A stretch of DNA of 64,000 nt from Serinus canaria (taxonomy: Eukaryota; Chordata; Aves; Passeriformes; Fringillidae), in assembly GCF_022539315.1 (NCBI RefSeq), contig NC_066337.1, forward strand, positions 5,483,930 through 5,547,929, read 5' to 3'. Under the pieces are notes generated by a model. The model was not told the DNA's origin. It did not search any database and saw only the letters and a list, made by a program, of their open reading frames with translations. Position numbers and translations under genes: made by a program. Below, one piece after another: positions 1 through 11,650 of the stretch; positions within the stretch are counted from its first letter, which is position 1, and each line of letters begins with the position of its first letter.

Positions 1-1300
1 TCCCTTTAGTGCCTGCTAAAGTGTGACCAAAGTCGTGTGTGCCACCTCAGGGCTGTCACAGCAGGCTGGGGGTGGCTCTGAAGCACAGCAGGACTGGAAA
101 GGTCAGCAGTGCTGGTGTGAAATGAGGTTTGTTCCAGCCCAGGGGAGGCCAGGTGTGAGGAGCAGAGAGAAGCAGCCCAGGCAGTGCTCGAGGCAGGGCG
201 AAACAAGGCGCAGCAGGACGTGCTTGGTGCTGTGGGGAAAGGTTTGTTCACAGGAGATCCAGCTCCACACCTCCTGCAGAGCTGCCCTGAGCCTCTGGAA
301 GTTGCTCCCAGCACAGGACACAGAGGATTTTCTGCCTGGGCTAAGGAAACCTGCTCAGGGGGCAGAAATAGGAGGGAGATTTGAGGGTTCCACGGGCTGG
401 AAGGGCCATCCAGGCCATGCTTTGGGGTGACAGCAGTGCTGTGTGCCAGTTCCCCGTGTCCCTTTGCCAGGCTGGAGGGTTTATCCAGCTGAGGGGCTCC
501 AACTTCACTCCCTGAGAGCTGGAGGTGATGGGCACTTCCACTCTCCTGGGGTGGTGGTGTGGAAGGGCTCCACATCCCCTGGATGGGGTGGTGGTGGTGT
601 GGAAGGGCTCCACATCCCCTGGATGGGGTGGTGGTGTCACCTCCTGCCCTCCCAGGGACACCTCTGGAATTACCCAGCACCTGCCCCTCTCCTGAAGAGC
701 AGCCAGGAGTAAAGTTTCACTGATTTTGGAGAGTAAAACCCGAGCTGGGGGTGGGAGGGAAGGAGGAACAAGGAGAAGCTGCAGGTGCCCTGCTGAGGCT
801 CCCCAGCTCCCCGAGCCCAGGAGCTGGAGGGATGGGCAGGATCACTTCCCAAGGGACCTGGCCCCAGGGAATCCTTTCCCTGAGTGCCGTCCCTCCTTCT
901 CACACGCACAGGTTCCTACCACGCTCCCTAATTACTGTAATTAGGCAGTCACTCTGAGTGATGTTAGACACAGGGTTCAGAGTGGTTACAGCCCTGCAGA
1001 AGATTAAACCACCCCCACCTCCAGGCCCTGAGCTCTTCCCCATGGTGGGGATGATGGGTTAGAGCAGCAGGCAGAGCCCTGTGGCACAGGCTGTGCCATC
1101 TGTCACGGCTCTGGGGTCACAGCAGCCTGTCACTGCCTGTGACCTCCACGTCCCTGCAGCTCCCAGAGGTGCAGGACTGTCTGCCACAGTAGATGGGAGG
1201 CCCTGGAAGGGTAAACTCCCTGTGACTGGCACAGAGATGATGCCTGTGTGTCTGTTTTGTTATCTGCCAAGCACGAGGATATAAATATGCAGGGGGATGC
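1..1300. other. Unique noncoding sequence, no gene recognised
   Basis: GC-moderate sequence with open frames on both strands but no recognisable protein family. Around 380-420 there is a phrase resembling the edge of a CR1 tail (ggctggaagggccatcca), too short to call. The only clear structure is the tandem duplication at 550-639. Confidence 0.6.
550..639. repeat. 40-bp tandem duplication with GGT-rich junction
   Basis: The segment ggaagggctccacatcccct starts at 561 and again at 601, so the period is 40 bp. The two copies are identical over the core and are bounded by GGTGGT runs of slightly different length. Perfect identity implies a recent duplication. It lies inside overlapping open frames on the minus strand and explains their repeated Pro/His-rich peptide. 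Confidence 0.9.
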
Positions 1301-1302
1301 AG

Positions 1303-1560
1303 TGTGGGTAAATGAAGGTGGCACAGAAGGCAATCTCACCCCCAGGGAGCTGCAGCTGGGCCAATTGCTGAAGATCAGAAGCAGGGCTGATCTGAACAGG
1401 GCACACTGCAGGCAACAAGAACAAGTGGGATAAAAGAGTGGGTTGGTGGGAGCTGGAGTCAGGTCACTGCTGCAAGGACCAGGAACAGGCAGTGCATGGA
1501 GGAGCTGCTGGGAGAAACATCCAGGAGCTGTGGAGAGCTGGCAGTGGGAAATCCTTGTGC
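1303..1560 (+). mobile_element. ERV LTR fragment (same family as 59489-59933)
   Basis: The segment begins TGTGGGTAAATGAAGG and shares an ordered set of blocks with the LTR at 59489: GAAGGCAATCTCA, then GAGCTGCAGCTG, then a CCAAT or TAATTACC-like block, then a TATA box (GGATAAAAGAG at about 1428 here, GCTATAAAAGAG at 59617 there). The two copies are clearly diverged, so they are separate old insertions. The 3' limit is uncertain because no polyadenylation signal or terminal CA could be fixed. It is probably a truncated solo LTR. Confidence 0.55.
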
Positions 1561-3165
1561 TCTAATGGTGTTAGAACTCGGGCTAGCTAAGATGGCATAA
1601 ATAGGCAGCTGGATCTGTGCAAGTGCAAAGTGCTGTGGAGCAGGGAGGGGCCCATTTCCATTTTATTCACTCAGTGCCCACCAGTTTCTCTCTCTTCTGG
1701 TCCCCTTTAGGAAGGAATTCTGACATTAGGCAGTAACCAGGTATGACCACAGAGTTCAAGCCCATTTCCTCCTGGTTTAACACCACCCTGATTAGCTGGG
1801 AAATGGCCTTTCCTAAGGCACAACAGCAGGGCACTAAACTGGAGAGAACCTTCTCATTCCCTCCCTCCCCAGCCTTTTCTTTCCTGGGGGCACCCAGTGT
1901 TTGCAGTTCTGCTCTCCCAGTGCAGGAGATGGGAGCTCAGTTCTTGCACATTTGGCACCTAATTCATCTCTCTGTGAATATCAAAATCAACAGTGTTTGT
2001 AGAACCCATGGGGCCCTCCCATGGTCACTGTCCTCCTTGGGTCCATCCCTGGCTGCCAAAAGATCCTTTCAGGAGAACATTCCACCAGCTGAAGAAGGAA
2101 AATAATGATCCCCATGTCTCTCATGAAGCCTGAGAAGTCTCCAGGCTTCTGCTCTCACCCCGAGCAGAGGGAAAGAGTTTCTTGGTAAATTCATGGGATG
2201 GACTGGCTTTTCTCAGAATTTTGCCTGAGTAGTCAAATTCTGGTGCTTGGTTTAGCTCCAATTCAGCTCAAAGTGCCTTCTCACACATGCAAGGACATGC
2301 ATTTCTCCAGCAGATGTTCAGTGGTTTCAGCTCTACTTGTGCTTGCAGATTTTGTGGGCACAACACTGAAAGCCAAGTTCAGGCTGTCCCACAGCACCAG
2401 AGCTCCACATCTTTATTATTATTATTAATTCTTTTTTTTTCTTCTATCTCCTGTGCCTCTAATTTTATCTCTAGGAAGTATCCTCCAGCCAGTGTTGGAT
2501 GACAGTGTCCTGCCTGTGCTAGGAACAATTCCAGCCCCGTGGTCAGCTGCTCCACCTGGGGATGTTCCAGGGGTTTGTACAGCTCTTGACTGCTCCCCTT
2601 TCCCATCTGTTTCTCTCCTCCCTGCCTCATCTGTCCACTCCACCATTCCCAGCATGGCAGCACCACCTGGAGCTGTTGGAGAGGGGAGTTTAGCAGAGCA
2701 GGGAACACAGGCTGAGCTCTCCAATTTGCAACTGCTCTTTTTTTTTTATTTTATTTCTTTTTTTTTTTTCAGTGTTTGCCTTCCAAATCCCACGGAATAG
2801 TTACTAATATTCCATCCCTGCTTATTGATGGGAAACCAGCTGGAGTGTGATTGCCTGTTATATCTCAGGGGCTGCTGATAAATGTTGCTGCTGAGCTGGC
2901 CATTTCCCAGCTGCCCAGGCCCCAGATCCCGAAAACTTCATTTTTCTTTTCCCTCAAAAACCTGAATGCATGGACAGCTCATTCCTCTGGATTTACACCT
3001 GAATTGGCTCCTGTTCTGGAAGGGCTTTTAGGCACACTGAAAGGGCTCAGCTGCACCTTGCTGGCTGTTCCTGGGCTTTTCCTGAATATTTCAGCTCTTC
3101 CACAGCTCCATCCCTCTCCCCAGGGCAGCAGCATCCTGACATTTAAAGACAGCAAAAAAAACCTC
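1561..3165. other. Noncoding sequence with simple T tracts
   Basis: No gene is recognised. The stretch contains (TTA)n at 2412-2428, a T9 run at about 2432 and a T-rich tract at 2737-2769. Open frames of 76-123 codons here overlap each other on both strands and read through the T tracts as Phe/Leu runs, which argues against coding. Confidence 0.6.
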
Positions 3166-3305
3166 AGAATTAACCCTTTTTGGTTGCTTTTACCACTCTC
3201 TAAGGCGCATGGAAGGCCTTAATGATACAGTTTTTAAGACTTAAATTCAATGTAGGATTTAATGTGTGAGTTCTTTTTCCTTCAGCTTCTTCTTTCTCTT
3301 TCTAC
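3166..3305 (+). repeat. Local direct duplication, copy 1
   Basis: About 140 bp is repeated at 4042-4185. Both copies open agaattaacccttttt, continue ggttgcttttaccact, share gaaggccttaatga, and end in a TTCTTCTTTCTC stretch. Identity is roughly 87% by eye and the copies are 876 bp apart in the same orientation. I do not recognise a transposon family, and no terminal repeats or target duplications were found. Confidence 0.85.
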
Positions 3306-3689
3306 TGGGATTGGGTTGGGATAACTCCGGGGCAAGGAGCCCAGAAATGGCTCCAGACTCCCTGAGAAGAGGGAGCTGATCCTCCCCCAGGCTGGTTTAA
3401 AGACGTAACTTGGCTTTTCAGCACCAGGACCATCAACTTTCCCACCTGCTGATCCTCAGAGAGCAGCACAAGATGTGAGCAGTGCTCCAAGGGTAGGAAA
3501 ACCCCACAGGATCAGCCTCTGTGCCATTCTCACTCACGGGGAGGAATTTATAAAGACAGAAAAAAAAAAAACCAAAAAACCTTCTGAGTTCAAATCCATT
3601 CTTTCTCTTTCTTTTTTTTCCTCCCTTTTTGGATTTTTTTTCCCAACCTGATATGAATACAGTCACAGAGCTCCTCTGAATATTCAGAT

Positions 3690-4035
3690 TTTTTGTTTGA
3701 GCACCGGATTCCTCTGTTCCCATTCGCTCAGCTAATTACCCTTTTAGCTTGCTTTTGCTCTATTTCCACAGATCTCCTGGTTTATTTATATCTACCTATC
3801 TATAATGATTTCAGAGCCATTACTCACAGCAGCACCAGGAAACATTACATTTCCCAATTTACAATTGCAATTATGATATCCGTCAGAAACAAATGCAGCT
3901 GCCTTTAATTTTAAGCAATATTTTGATCATTGTAATTAAAAAAAGAACTTATGGCACTGCACACATTAGAGAAATTAATGTAATTTCCTGGCTGCCTTAA
4001 AAGGAATGCAAATAGTGGTCTCTGGATGAGAGATT
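3690..4035. other. AT-rich CNE-like segment
   Basis: The segment is AT-rich and contains an octamer site (ATGCAAAT-like, aatgcaaatag near 4010), several AATTA/TAAT cores, gatcattgtaatt, and little simple sequence. This texture is typical of conserved developmental enhancers. It sits between the two copies of the 140-bp duplication. Conservation itself cannot be seen from one sequence. Confidence 0.3.
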
Positions 4036-4041
4036 TAGGGG

Positions 4042-4185
4042 AGAATTAACCCTTTTTGGTTGCTTTTACCACTGTTCAAGGCCTGTTGAAGGCCTTAATG
4101 ACACGGGTTTTAAGACTAAAATTCAGTGTAGGATTGAATATGTGAGTTCTTTGTCCTTCAACTTCTTCTTTCTCCTGCTATTCTC
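4042..4185 (+). repeat. Local direct duplication, copy 2
   Basis: This is the partner of 3166-3305. Differences are scattered substitutions plus small indels, for example actctctaagg versus actgttcaagg. Substitutions spread along the whole length suggest an old duplication and not an assembly artefact. Confidence 0.85.
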
Positions 4186-4842
4186 TTTCTGAAATTGCTG
4201 GTTATTAAAGGATTTATGTGCAAACAAGACCATTTTCCTGTCACTGCTCATTTCAGCTCGTGTGTTTCAATGTGTGGGGACAGATGAAATCCAGTGGCTG
4301 ATATTATAATCATTGCCACAATTGCACATTGCAAACTCAACAACAAACTCTGGCAGCTCCCAGGTCTGTGTCTCGCTGTGCTTCACAACGAGGAGAATTT
4401 ACAGCCTGAATTTGGATTCATGGCACAAAAAAAGTATCTCTGAGGGAAGCGAGGATTCAGATGAACAGACACAGAACATCCTTTTCATGGAACTTGAGGC
4501 TCATTCAATTAATTTTAATGTGCTGCTTTAGCCATGAAAGGTGCAAGTTTGACTTGTTGTTGTCTTAGCAGCAGGGGATTCATCAGTGCACGGCTTTGCT
4601 CCTTGTGTTCTTTGCTGCCTCTTCTGTTCCTTTGGCCACTGGATTGAGGCTCTTCCCTGCAGCCATGGGAGCAATCAGTCCCAGATAGCAGCTCCCCAAG
4701 CTTGGCTGGAGAAAGCCACAAGATTTGCCACCCCCAGGTTCCCTTAGAGGACCCGTGGCGTGGGTGGTACAGGCGAGGAGGAGACCACGAGGAGTCCAAG
4801 GTGAAGGAAAAAAAAAGGACACTTGCGTGGCTGTCGAGGAGA

Positions 4843-4849
4843 CTTTATT
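4843..4849 (-). terminator. LTR polyadenylation signal AATAAAG
   Basis: The plus strand reads CTTTATT. On the minus strand this is AATAAAG, followed by a CA-containing cleavage zone. It marks the R region of the minus-strand LTR. Confidence 0.45.
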
Positions 4850-4986
4850 CCTTAATGGTTCCAGAGGCAAGTGACAAAGGAGACAGGTTCAGCGTGGGGG
4901 GGAGCTGATACAGGGAGTGGGCGAGGAAGGAGGAGACTCAAAGTAACCAATAAGAATAGGGTAGGGGAGGAACGAACAACATATTT

Positions 4987-5573
4987 GAACCAATAAAGAT
5001 CATACATGGGAGGGGAAAAGCCTCAGGGGCAAATCATACAGCACAGTAAGGGTGACTGACATGGAAAAATCTGGAACAAAAGGGGGGTGGTTACAGTGAG
5101 TGACAAGGGGAGTAGGTGGCACCACTGGGAGGGGAGAGGACTGATAAGGGCAGGGAGGCAAGTGGCGGGAAAGGAAAGTGACAGACAACCTGGGACAAAC
5201 CATCGTGAGGGGAGAACATGGGGGGAACCAAGGACCGAACCATTTTTTTAACACAAAACAATTGAACCAATAAAGATCATACATGGGAGGGGTAAAGCCC
5301 AGGGGCAAATCATACAGCACAGTAAGGGTGACTGACATGGAAAAATCTGGAAGAAAAGGGGGGTGGTTACAGTGAGTGACAAGGGGAGTAGGTGGCACCA
5401 CTGGGAGGGGAGAGGACTTATAAGGGCAGGGAGGGAGGAGGGAAGGATCACTGGGTTTGATGGGCAGGCAAGTGGCGGGAAAGGAAAGTGACAGACAACC
5501 TGGGACAAACCATCGTGAGGGGAGGACATGGGGGGAACTAAGGACCAAACCATTTTCTTAACACAAAACAACT
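4987..5573 (-). repeat. Tandem duplication inside the LTR U3 (277 and 310 bp)
   Basis: gaaccaataaagatcatac begins at 4987 and again at 5264. The copies run 4987-5263 (277 bp) and 5264-5573 (310 bp) and are nearly identical. The second copy holds about 33 extra bases (agggaagg...tttgatggg) that the first lacks, next to short GGGCAGG repeats, which suggests replication slippage. The duplicated unit includes a CCAAT box, so the element has a doubled U3 module. A minus-strand frame of 182 codons (5000-5548) reads through both copies, repeats its own peptide, and is not a gene. Confidence 0.9.
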
Positions 5574-5600
5574 AACACAAATGAAAACAACAAATCTTTA

Positions 5601-8600
5601 AAAACACGATGCCACACTGGATGCCTTTCCCAGCTTGGGGCTTGTTCTGCAGCAGTGATATGTGAATAACAGGCACGTGGGAATTGCCAAAATTGGGCAA
5701 ACCTGGGGTTCTCTCAACTTTCTGTCCTTTCTGAGAGGCCGAAATAAAGAAGGAGGAGAGGTGGCCACAGCTCTTGGAGTGGACAGGGTTTAATTGTTGC
5801 TCCTGTCACTGTTTGTGCTGTGATTTGTCCCTGCAGGTCCTGGCTGGCTGGTGCTGGACCAGTGGGAATGTCCCTGGTTTGAAACTCCTAATGACAAAAG
5901 TGCTGGGGAAAGGGACACTCCGTGGGATCAGCAAACACACAAACAGCCTGGGGAAGTGTGGGTGCTCCAGAATCACGCTGGATGAGCTGGGGGAGAGCAA
6001 AGTGACACCAAACCAAATGATCTCATCACAGTTCCCCGTTCTGCTTCTCACTTCTGCAATCTGCTAACTGCTCTGACCACAGATTTCTATCAAGTCCAAG
6101 ATGATCTTGAGATAATTTGATGTCTGTCAGTAACAGGTCAGGAAGACAAAAAGCCTTTTTTTCCTCCCTTTAAGCACCCAGAGCTGCAGAAAACAGACAA
6201 TTCTATCCCAAACAGAAAATTTAAGTGCGAGAGAGGAAGGACTGGCTCCTTTTAGGAATTTTCCTTCAGGTCAACACCTCATCAGGGTGATCACATTCTT
6301 AATTTCAGCCTGGGAAGATCAATCCAGTTGAAGGAAATCAAGCTGCAGTCAGGTGTGTGCTCAGAGCATGGAGCAATAATCACTCCCTGATCAGAGCTGC
6401 CTTTGCCATTATCTGCCTGGTGCTCGGCTATGATATATGAAGCAATTTTGGCTGAGACAGTTTCTGTTTTGTGTGCAAGCAGATCCTGACTGCTAAAAAC
6501 TATACAGAATTGTTTTGGGTTTTTATTTTTTTCCCCCCTTTGTGCTTTCTTTTTTGCCTTATGAAGGAGTAATATTTTAAACTAAAAGGAGTTTTCAAAC
6601 CACAGTCACCATCATTCATCTTTACAGTCCTGGGGTAGGAACAATCTCTTCATTAGACACTGAATTTTTCTCTATTACAGCACTATCTGAATGCATTTAT
6701 TTGGTCATTTATTAGAAGTTACTTGATGGGGTGCAGGGAAGGAAAGGACTAAATTAAAGCAAAAGGCCTGTGTGTGTAAACACCCCTGTATATTCTAAGT
6801 GGAGAAGTCTATAAAAATATTCCAACTTAATAACAGCCATAACTCTGGGGCTCACACTGAAATCACCTCACTTGCTGCAGTGATAAAGGGAAAAAAGCTT
6901 TGGGCCAGCCCCATCTGCCCAGTGGGTTTTTATCCAGCTGGGGCTGAGGAAAAGTGATTTCTCTTTAAATATTGCATCAGCATCCAACCGTTTGTTCAGG
7001 GACAGCCTGGTGTGTCTCAGGCCACGATTGTCTTGTTGGCTGCACTTTGCTTTGGGAGATCTGCAGGCAGCCAGGATTGAAGTGGAGCAGGGTTTGATCA
7101 AGCCAGGCTTTTGCTTTCAGGATTCCCCAGGCCTGGCCTGTGCTTTGTGTGGCAGGAGTGCCTCGGGGCCAGCTGATCAGAGGCTGGATGTGGAAATTCA
7201 GCTCACACCGGGGTCCTGTGCAGATGGAACTGGCACCACCTCATCAGCAATGCAGGGTAACCCCTCCTGAACCCAAGGCAGCAGGAGGGGCTCACTAATG
7301 GAGCAGAACAAACCCCAGGAGAGCCTGAATGGGAATGAGAGGCTCCAGGCAATTAAAGCTGGGAAATTCAGACTTTATGGACAGGTCTGGTTGTTTTCTT
7401 TCTGTTCAGAAGCCGGCTGAGCTCACTGTACACACCAGAATGTGCTGAAGATGGAGAACCTTGTTCTCCCACAACAAAACCTCCCTTCTGCACCCTGCTC
7501 ATCTCCTCCAAGCCTGCTCTTCACCCACTCTCCCCCTCCCACCCCTCTGGCTCCTCGTGTTCCTTCTCTTGGCTCCAGCTCTGTGCCAGCAGTGCCCATT
7601 TCCCCCAGGCTCCTGCACGGGGGTGCTGCAGGTTCTACCCCCAGGACATCACACCTTTGACTCGAGTCAGAACGTTGCTTTCCCACCCAACATCGTGCTT
7701 GGAGCTTGGCTGAGGGGACCAAAAAGCCTCTCCCCCATTTCTGTGCATGTCACACCATCATTCCCAAGTTAGTTCTCCTAGGATGCCTGCGAGGCTGCTA
7801 ATTTTAGAGGATCTATCACTGTTTCTGGGTTTATTTTGATTCCCCTTCTCACTTTTATTAAAACAGACAACTCTTCCCTGCATATTCCAGAAGGCTGCTA
7901 TGGTTTCTCAGAGGAGATTTGTAAAAACTAAAAACCAAAAAAGAAGGACCACTTCCAACCAAATACTCTTAAAAATTTAACAAAGCAACACAACAGCTCA
8001 CAGCTCAACAGGAGCATTTAGTCTTTTATGCTTAATTTCCACTGTGAATCTCTCCCTCAGAAGTGTGCTCGTGTAGCCAATTGCACAGTGAAAATGCCAG
8101 ACTGAAAAACAAAAGCAGCACAGGCATTTGGCCTCTCCAAAAGATAGCAGGACATAAAGCAGGATTATGATCCCAGGATGCAATGAAAAGAGATAAAAAA
8201 TTCAGAAGAGATCAAAGTAATTTCGGAAGCAAATGAAACATTTACATGGGAATCAGACTTTATAAATGGGAAGAGAGCAAATGGTATCAGCCTGGATTAG
8301 AGTCAAGGGGGTCTAAGGACAGATGTGTCTCCTGAACCTTTTTAGGTGTTTGGAGCATCCTCAGAGCCAAACCAGGGCCAGGAGGAGGAGGAGAAGTGAG
8401 CTGTGGAGGTCACTGAGGTGCCCAGGGAAGGGGGAATGGGCTGTGAGTGGGTGAAGAGCTGGGAAAGGTCAGGTTGGTGGGAATGGCAGCTATTTATCTG
8501 CAGTCACTTGTTTGTAGATAAACAGCCAGGAGAAGACCTTTGGCAGCCTCACACTTGACAGACACACCCAGAGCAGGGAGATTTTGAGCTGGCCCTGGCT

Positions 8601-9439
8601 GGAAATCCTTTGTAACTCCACCCCAACCAGGGAATCACTCACAGGACAAAGCAACACTTCCCTACAACTCACACTGGAGAGGGACTGGGAGAAAACAAAA
8701 GGATTTCGTGGTGTAAATTAAGGAAACAGCTGTTCAAGTGACACGGGTGAGCAAAGCCGAGCAGTTGGAGATGAAAATATTATTATAAGCATCTTTCAGC
8801 CTTTCCTTTAGGAACCCCAAGCAGATGGAAGGGTCAGCACTCCCCGTTTCAGAGGGGGCAGAGTAATTGCTTGATCCTGAACTGAGAGCCAAGGGAAGGA
8901 GGGACAGAGTCTGAGTGGAGAGAGGGAATGAAAACAGAATGAACATAAAGGAGAGAAAGCAAAAAGAGAAGAAATGCAAGTGTTTGGAGGAAGAGCAGCT
9001 CTGTGTCAGGGGTGGCAGGTCCAGCAGGAGGTTCAGCAGCTCCTCAGCACGGTCTGTGCACAGATAGGGCTGCTCAGCACTGATGGATGGGGAGTGCTGG
9101 CAGTGGCAGCCCAGCCTCTGAAACAAAGCCCTTTGACAAAGTTGTTAATTAGATCCAGGACCTTATCACCAGCATGGACTCTCCATCTATTTCCCTGCAT
9201 GAATTGGGATCATTCCCAGAGAGACACAAAGGGGAGAGCAGAGCCTCACCCCAAAGCCGCCTGCGATCAATTCCCATTTGCCTGGGACACGTTCCTCTTC
9301 TTTTGTCTCACCTGACAAGGGCTGGGAGAAGCAATTTTTAAATGTCACAGCTCATGACCTCCACCTCTCCTGCCTTCTTGCAGGATTCATCCCTGCTCAG
9401 GCTGGGGAGTGAGGAAGGTGCAGCAGCCCTTGGGAGAAG
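5601..9439. other. Unique noncoding sequence with CNE-like blocks
   Basis: No repeat family or gene is recognised. Two AT-rich, low-repeat blocks (about 6430-6860 and 7840-8300) contain TAAT cores, TTATTAGAAG and similar words, and look like conserved noncoding DNA. The rest is moderately GC-rich with no structure that I can explain. Confidence 0.45.
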
Positions 9440-9670
9440 GTTTCAGTTTAATGCCCAGCATGTTCAGCTTTGGATCTTCTATTGAAATCAGGGAATTTGT
9501 TAAGCTGATGAGGGAAGGCTGCAGTGGAGAAACACAATAGCAGAGTGGGATTAGGCCTGGAGTAAGTGTCTGTACTTTGGAGGATTAATGAGAAAACTGC
9601 AATGGATTTTACATGGTGAAAAGGATTCGCTGAATGCTTTAGGTGAAATGAAATTAGTCCCACTCATGCT
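9440..9670. other. CNE-like segment
   Basis: A compact block with ggattaatgag, aatttgttaagc and gaaatgaaattag words and no simple repeats. It resembles conserved noncoding sequence. This is an inference from texture only. Confidence 0.22.
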
Positions 9671-11459
9671 CTCTGAGCCTCCAAGCAGGAGAGGAGACTG
9701 GCACCCTCCCATCACGTGTCATAGCCAGATCCCCTCCAGCTGCTCTTCTTTATGGAAAATTCCAGTACAACACTGCTGGCCATTTATTTCCATTTAGGAT
9801 GGCAAGCCACGCTCCATCTCTGGGCACAGAGAAATCCTAACGAAGCCAACTCTGTGTCCAGGGACTCCGAGGCTCCCTGAGGTTGCAAGTGAGGAGAAAC
9901 ACTTGCCTCAGACACTCCAGATGCTCCAAATCCTTGCAGGAGAGAAGGTTCAGAAGGCCAGGCCCTGAAATGGAGAGGGGAGAAGGAACGTGGGTTCTTC
10001 AACACATGGGGAAAGGTAGATGGAATAAATCAACATGTGGATGGATGGAATCATTCCAGGGTCAGGCTGGCACACGAGAGGCACCAGGGAGAGGCTTCCC
10101 AGACCCCTGGTGGAGGGCACAGATGGGGAAAAAGGGACTTGCTGATTCTGGAGCATTTACACTGCCCGGAGCTGCTGCTCCTGGAAACAGAAGAGGCCAC
10201 AGAGAGCAGCTTGGGCTGGCTCGTGCCTCCTGTGTGCTGCCTTCCAGTCCATCATCCTGTCTAATTAGGCACCTCTGACACACAATTAATCCTATTTGCC
10301 CGCCGGCTTTTTTATCTTTCCTTCTGCTTTTATCAGGCAGAGAATTAGACCCTGCTGGCATGCAAAGTGAACTGCACAGACCTGGCTTTTCAGGGGGATT
10401 TGGAGACTTTTCAGAAGGCAGAACCCATGATCTTAAAAGTTTGTTAGGAGTAATTAATTTCTTTCTCTTCTCTTCTTTTTCTAATCACTGAGTGTTGATT
10501 TCACCTCTGCTCAGACAAGCAAAAAGGCGAAGATGTGAGGGTGGGTCAGAACTCAATTCAAGGCTGCAAAGTCCAGCAAATCCCAGTTTTTGGCTGCTCC
10601 CCTCAACTTACCCACTGGCCCCATCCCAAGCTTCACCTGGAAATTCCACAGACCTTCAGAGCTGCACTTTCAGGCCACAATTCCTCTTACCAGAAAAGGT
10701 GGTGGGAATTGAGATTTTCAGGTCCTTTCTTTGCCCCATGAAAAGATTGGTCTCACCAACCTCCAAAGAAAGAGAAGGAAAAAAGAAGTTAAAATTCTTT
10801 AACTCCCAGCATGATCACTTTGGCAACAAGACAGATTAAGTCTCACTCCTTCCTGGGATTTCCCCATGAAGTGCCTTCCCCTTAACTGGGAAAGAAGGAA
10901 AATCTGTCTGCACATTGAAGATGGACTGCAGAAAAGGTCTGGTGACCACTGAATCCAATACTTCTTCCATGCACAGGTCAGAGGCAGAACAAAGCTTCCA
11001 GACAGCCCAGTGCCCTTATCCTGGGAATAGGGAATAGGGATCCATTTCCTTTTCAAAGATATTAAACTCCCTCCCAAGTCCATCCTTCCAGGCCCCTCTC
11101 CCTACCAGCTTCATCCATCTCCAAATATATATTTGAATATGTATTTAAATATGAGCTTCACCCTCAGCCATGCTTTGTTCTCATTGGGAGCGAGGCTGTG
11201 AAGATTGCAATAATGAGTTCTACACTTGTTTAGGAAATGAAGAGGCAGGAAAAGGTCACGCTGCTCCCCCTCTCTGTTCAGCAGGAGCTGCCTTCCCCAG
11301 CCAGCCCCAGTTCCAGCCCTCCTCACAGCCACCCTGGGGATCCCCCCCGTTAGTCCCTCCTTGTTCCAGCAGGTTTTTGATTCCTGTAAAACAATGATTA
11401 ACAAGACACTTCTGACTGAGCAGGTACTGCAGAGAGCTGCACCTTCCCCACCAGCTTCC
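9671..11459. other. Noncoding sequence, nothing specific recognised
   Basis: This is unique sequence with several overlapping open frames of 60-130 codons on both strands and no domain. A short AT-rich stretch (atatatttgaatatgtatttaaat) lies at about 11125. No repeat family is apparent. Confidence 0.5.
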
Positions 11460-11650
11460 TCTGCTGCCTTTTATATCTCACACTGAAATGTAATTATCTT
11501 CACGGTGCAGGGTGTAAATCAGGGTGTGTGTCAAGACGATTTCCCTCCGGGTTTTATTTTATTGCGTAATAATATTTGACACAGGGCTTAGAGGTGCTGT
11601 TACCTGCCTAATCGTGTGAAACAATTTCATGTGCAAACAGCTGGTAAGTG
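11460..11650. other. CNE-like segment
   Basis: The block contains aaatgtaattatcttcacgg, attgcgtaataatatttgac and a run of unusual CpGs for its AT content (ttcacgg, caagacg, tccggg, tgcgta, aatcgtg). CpG retention in AT-rich DNA suggests constraint or lack of methylation. Conservation is untested. Confidence 0.3.

Larger units (their letters stand above)
4733..5600 (-). mobile_element. Solo LTR of an endogenous retrovirus, minus strand
   Basis: Read on the minus strand, this has LTR order. An AC-rich start lies near 5600. A long pyrimidine-rich U3 follows, carrying ATTGGTT (inverted CCAAT) boxes at about 5270, 4993 and 4948. A polyadenylation signal AATAAAG lies at 4843-4849, then a short pyrimidine-rich R/U5 ends near 4733 (about GGGGTGGCA). 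No internal retroviral sequence adjoins it. Terminal TG/CA positions and the target duplication are uncertain: the flanks offer only acaaga versus acaaat. The U3 contains a large tandem duplication, listed separately. Family assignment beyond avian ERV is not possible from memory. Confidence 0.6.

Noticed and set aside
6..680. 224-codon minus-strand open frame
   Set aside because: It reads through the 40-bp tandem duplication, giving a repeated Pro/His-rich peptide, overlaps several other frames and has no recognisable domain.
5000..5548. 182-codon minus-strand open frame
   Set aside because: It lies wholly inside the LTR U3 tandem duplication and repeats its own peptide. LTR U3 sequence does not encode a known protein of this kind.
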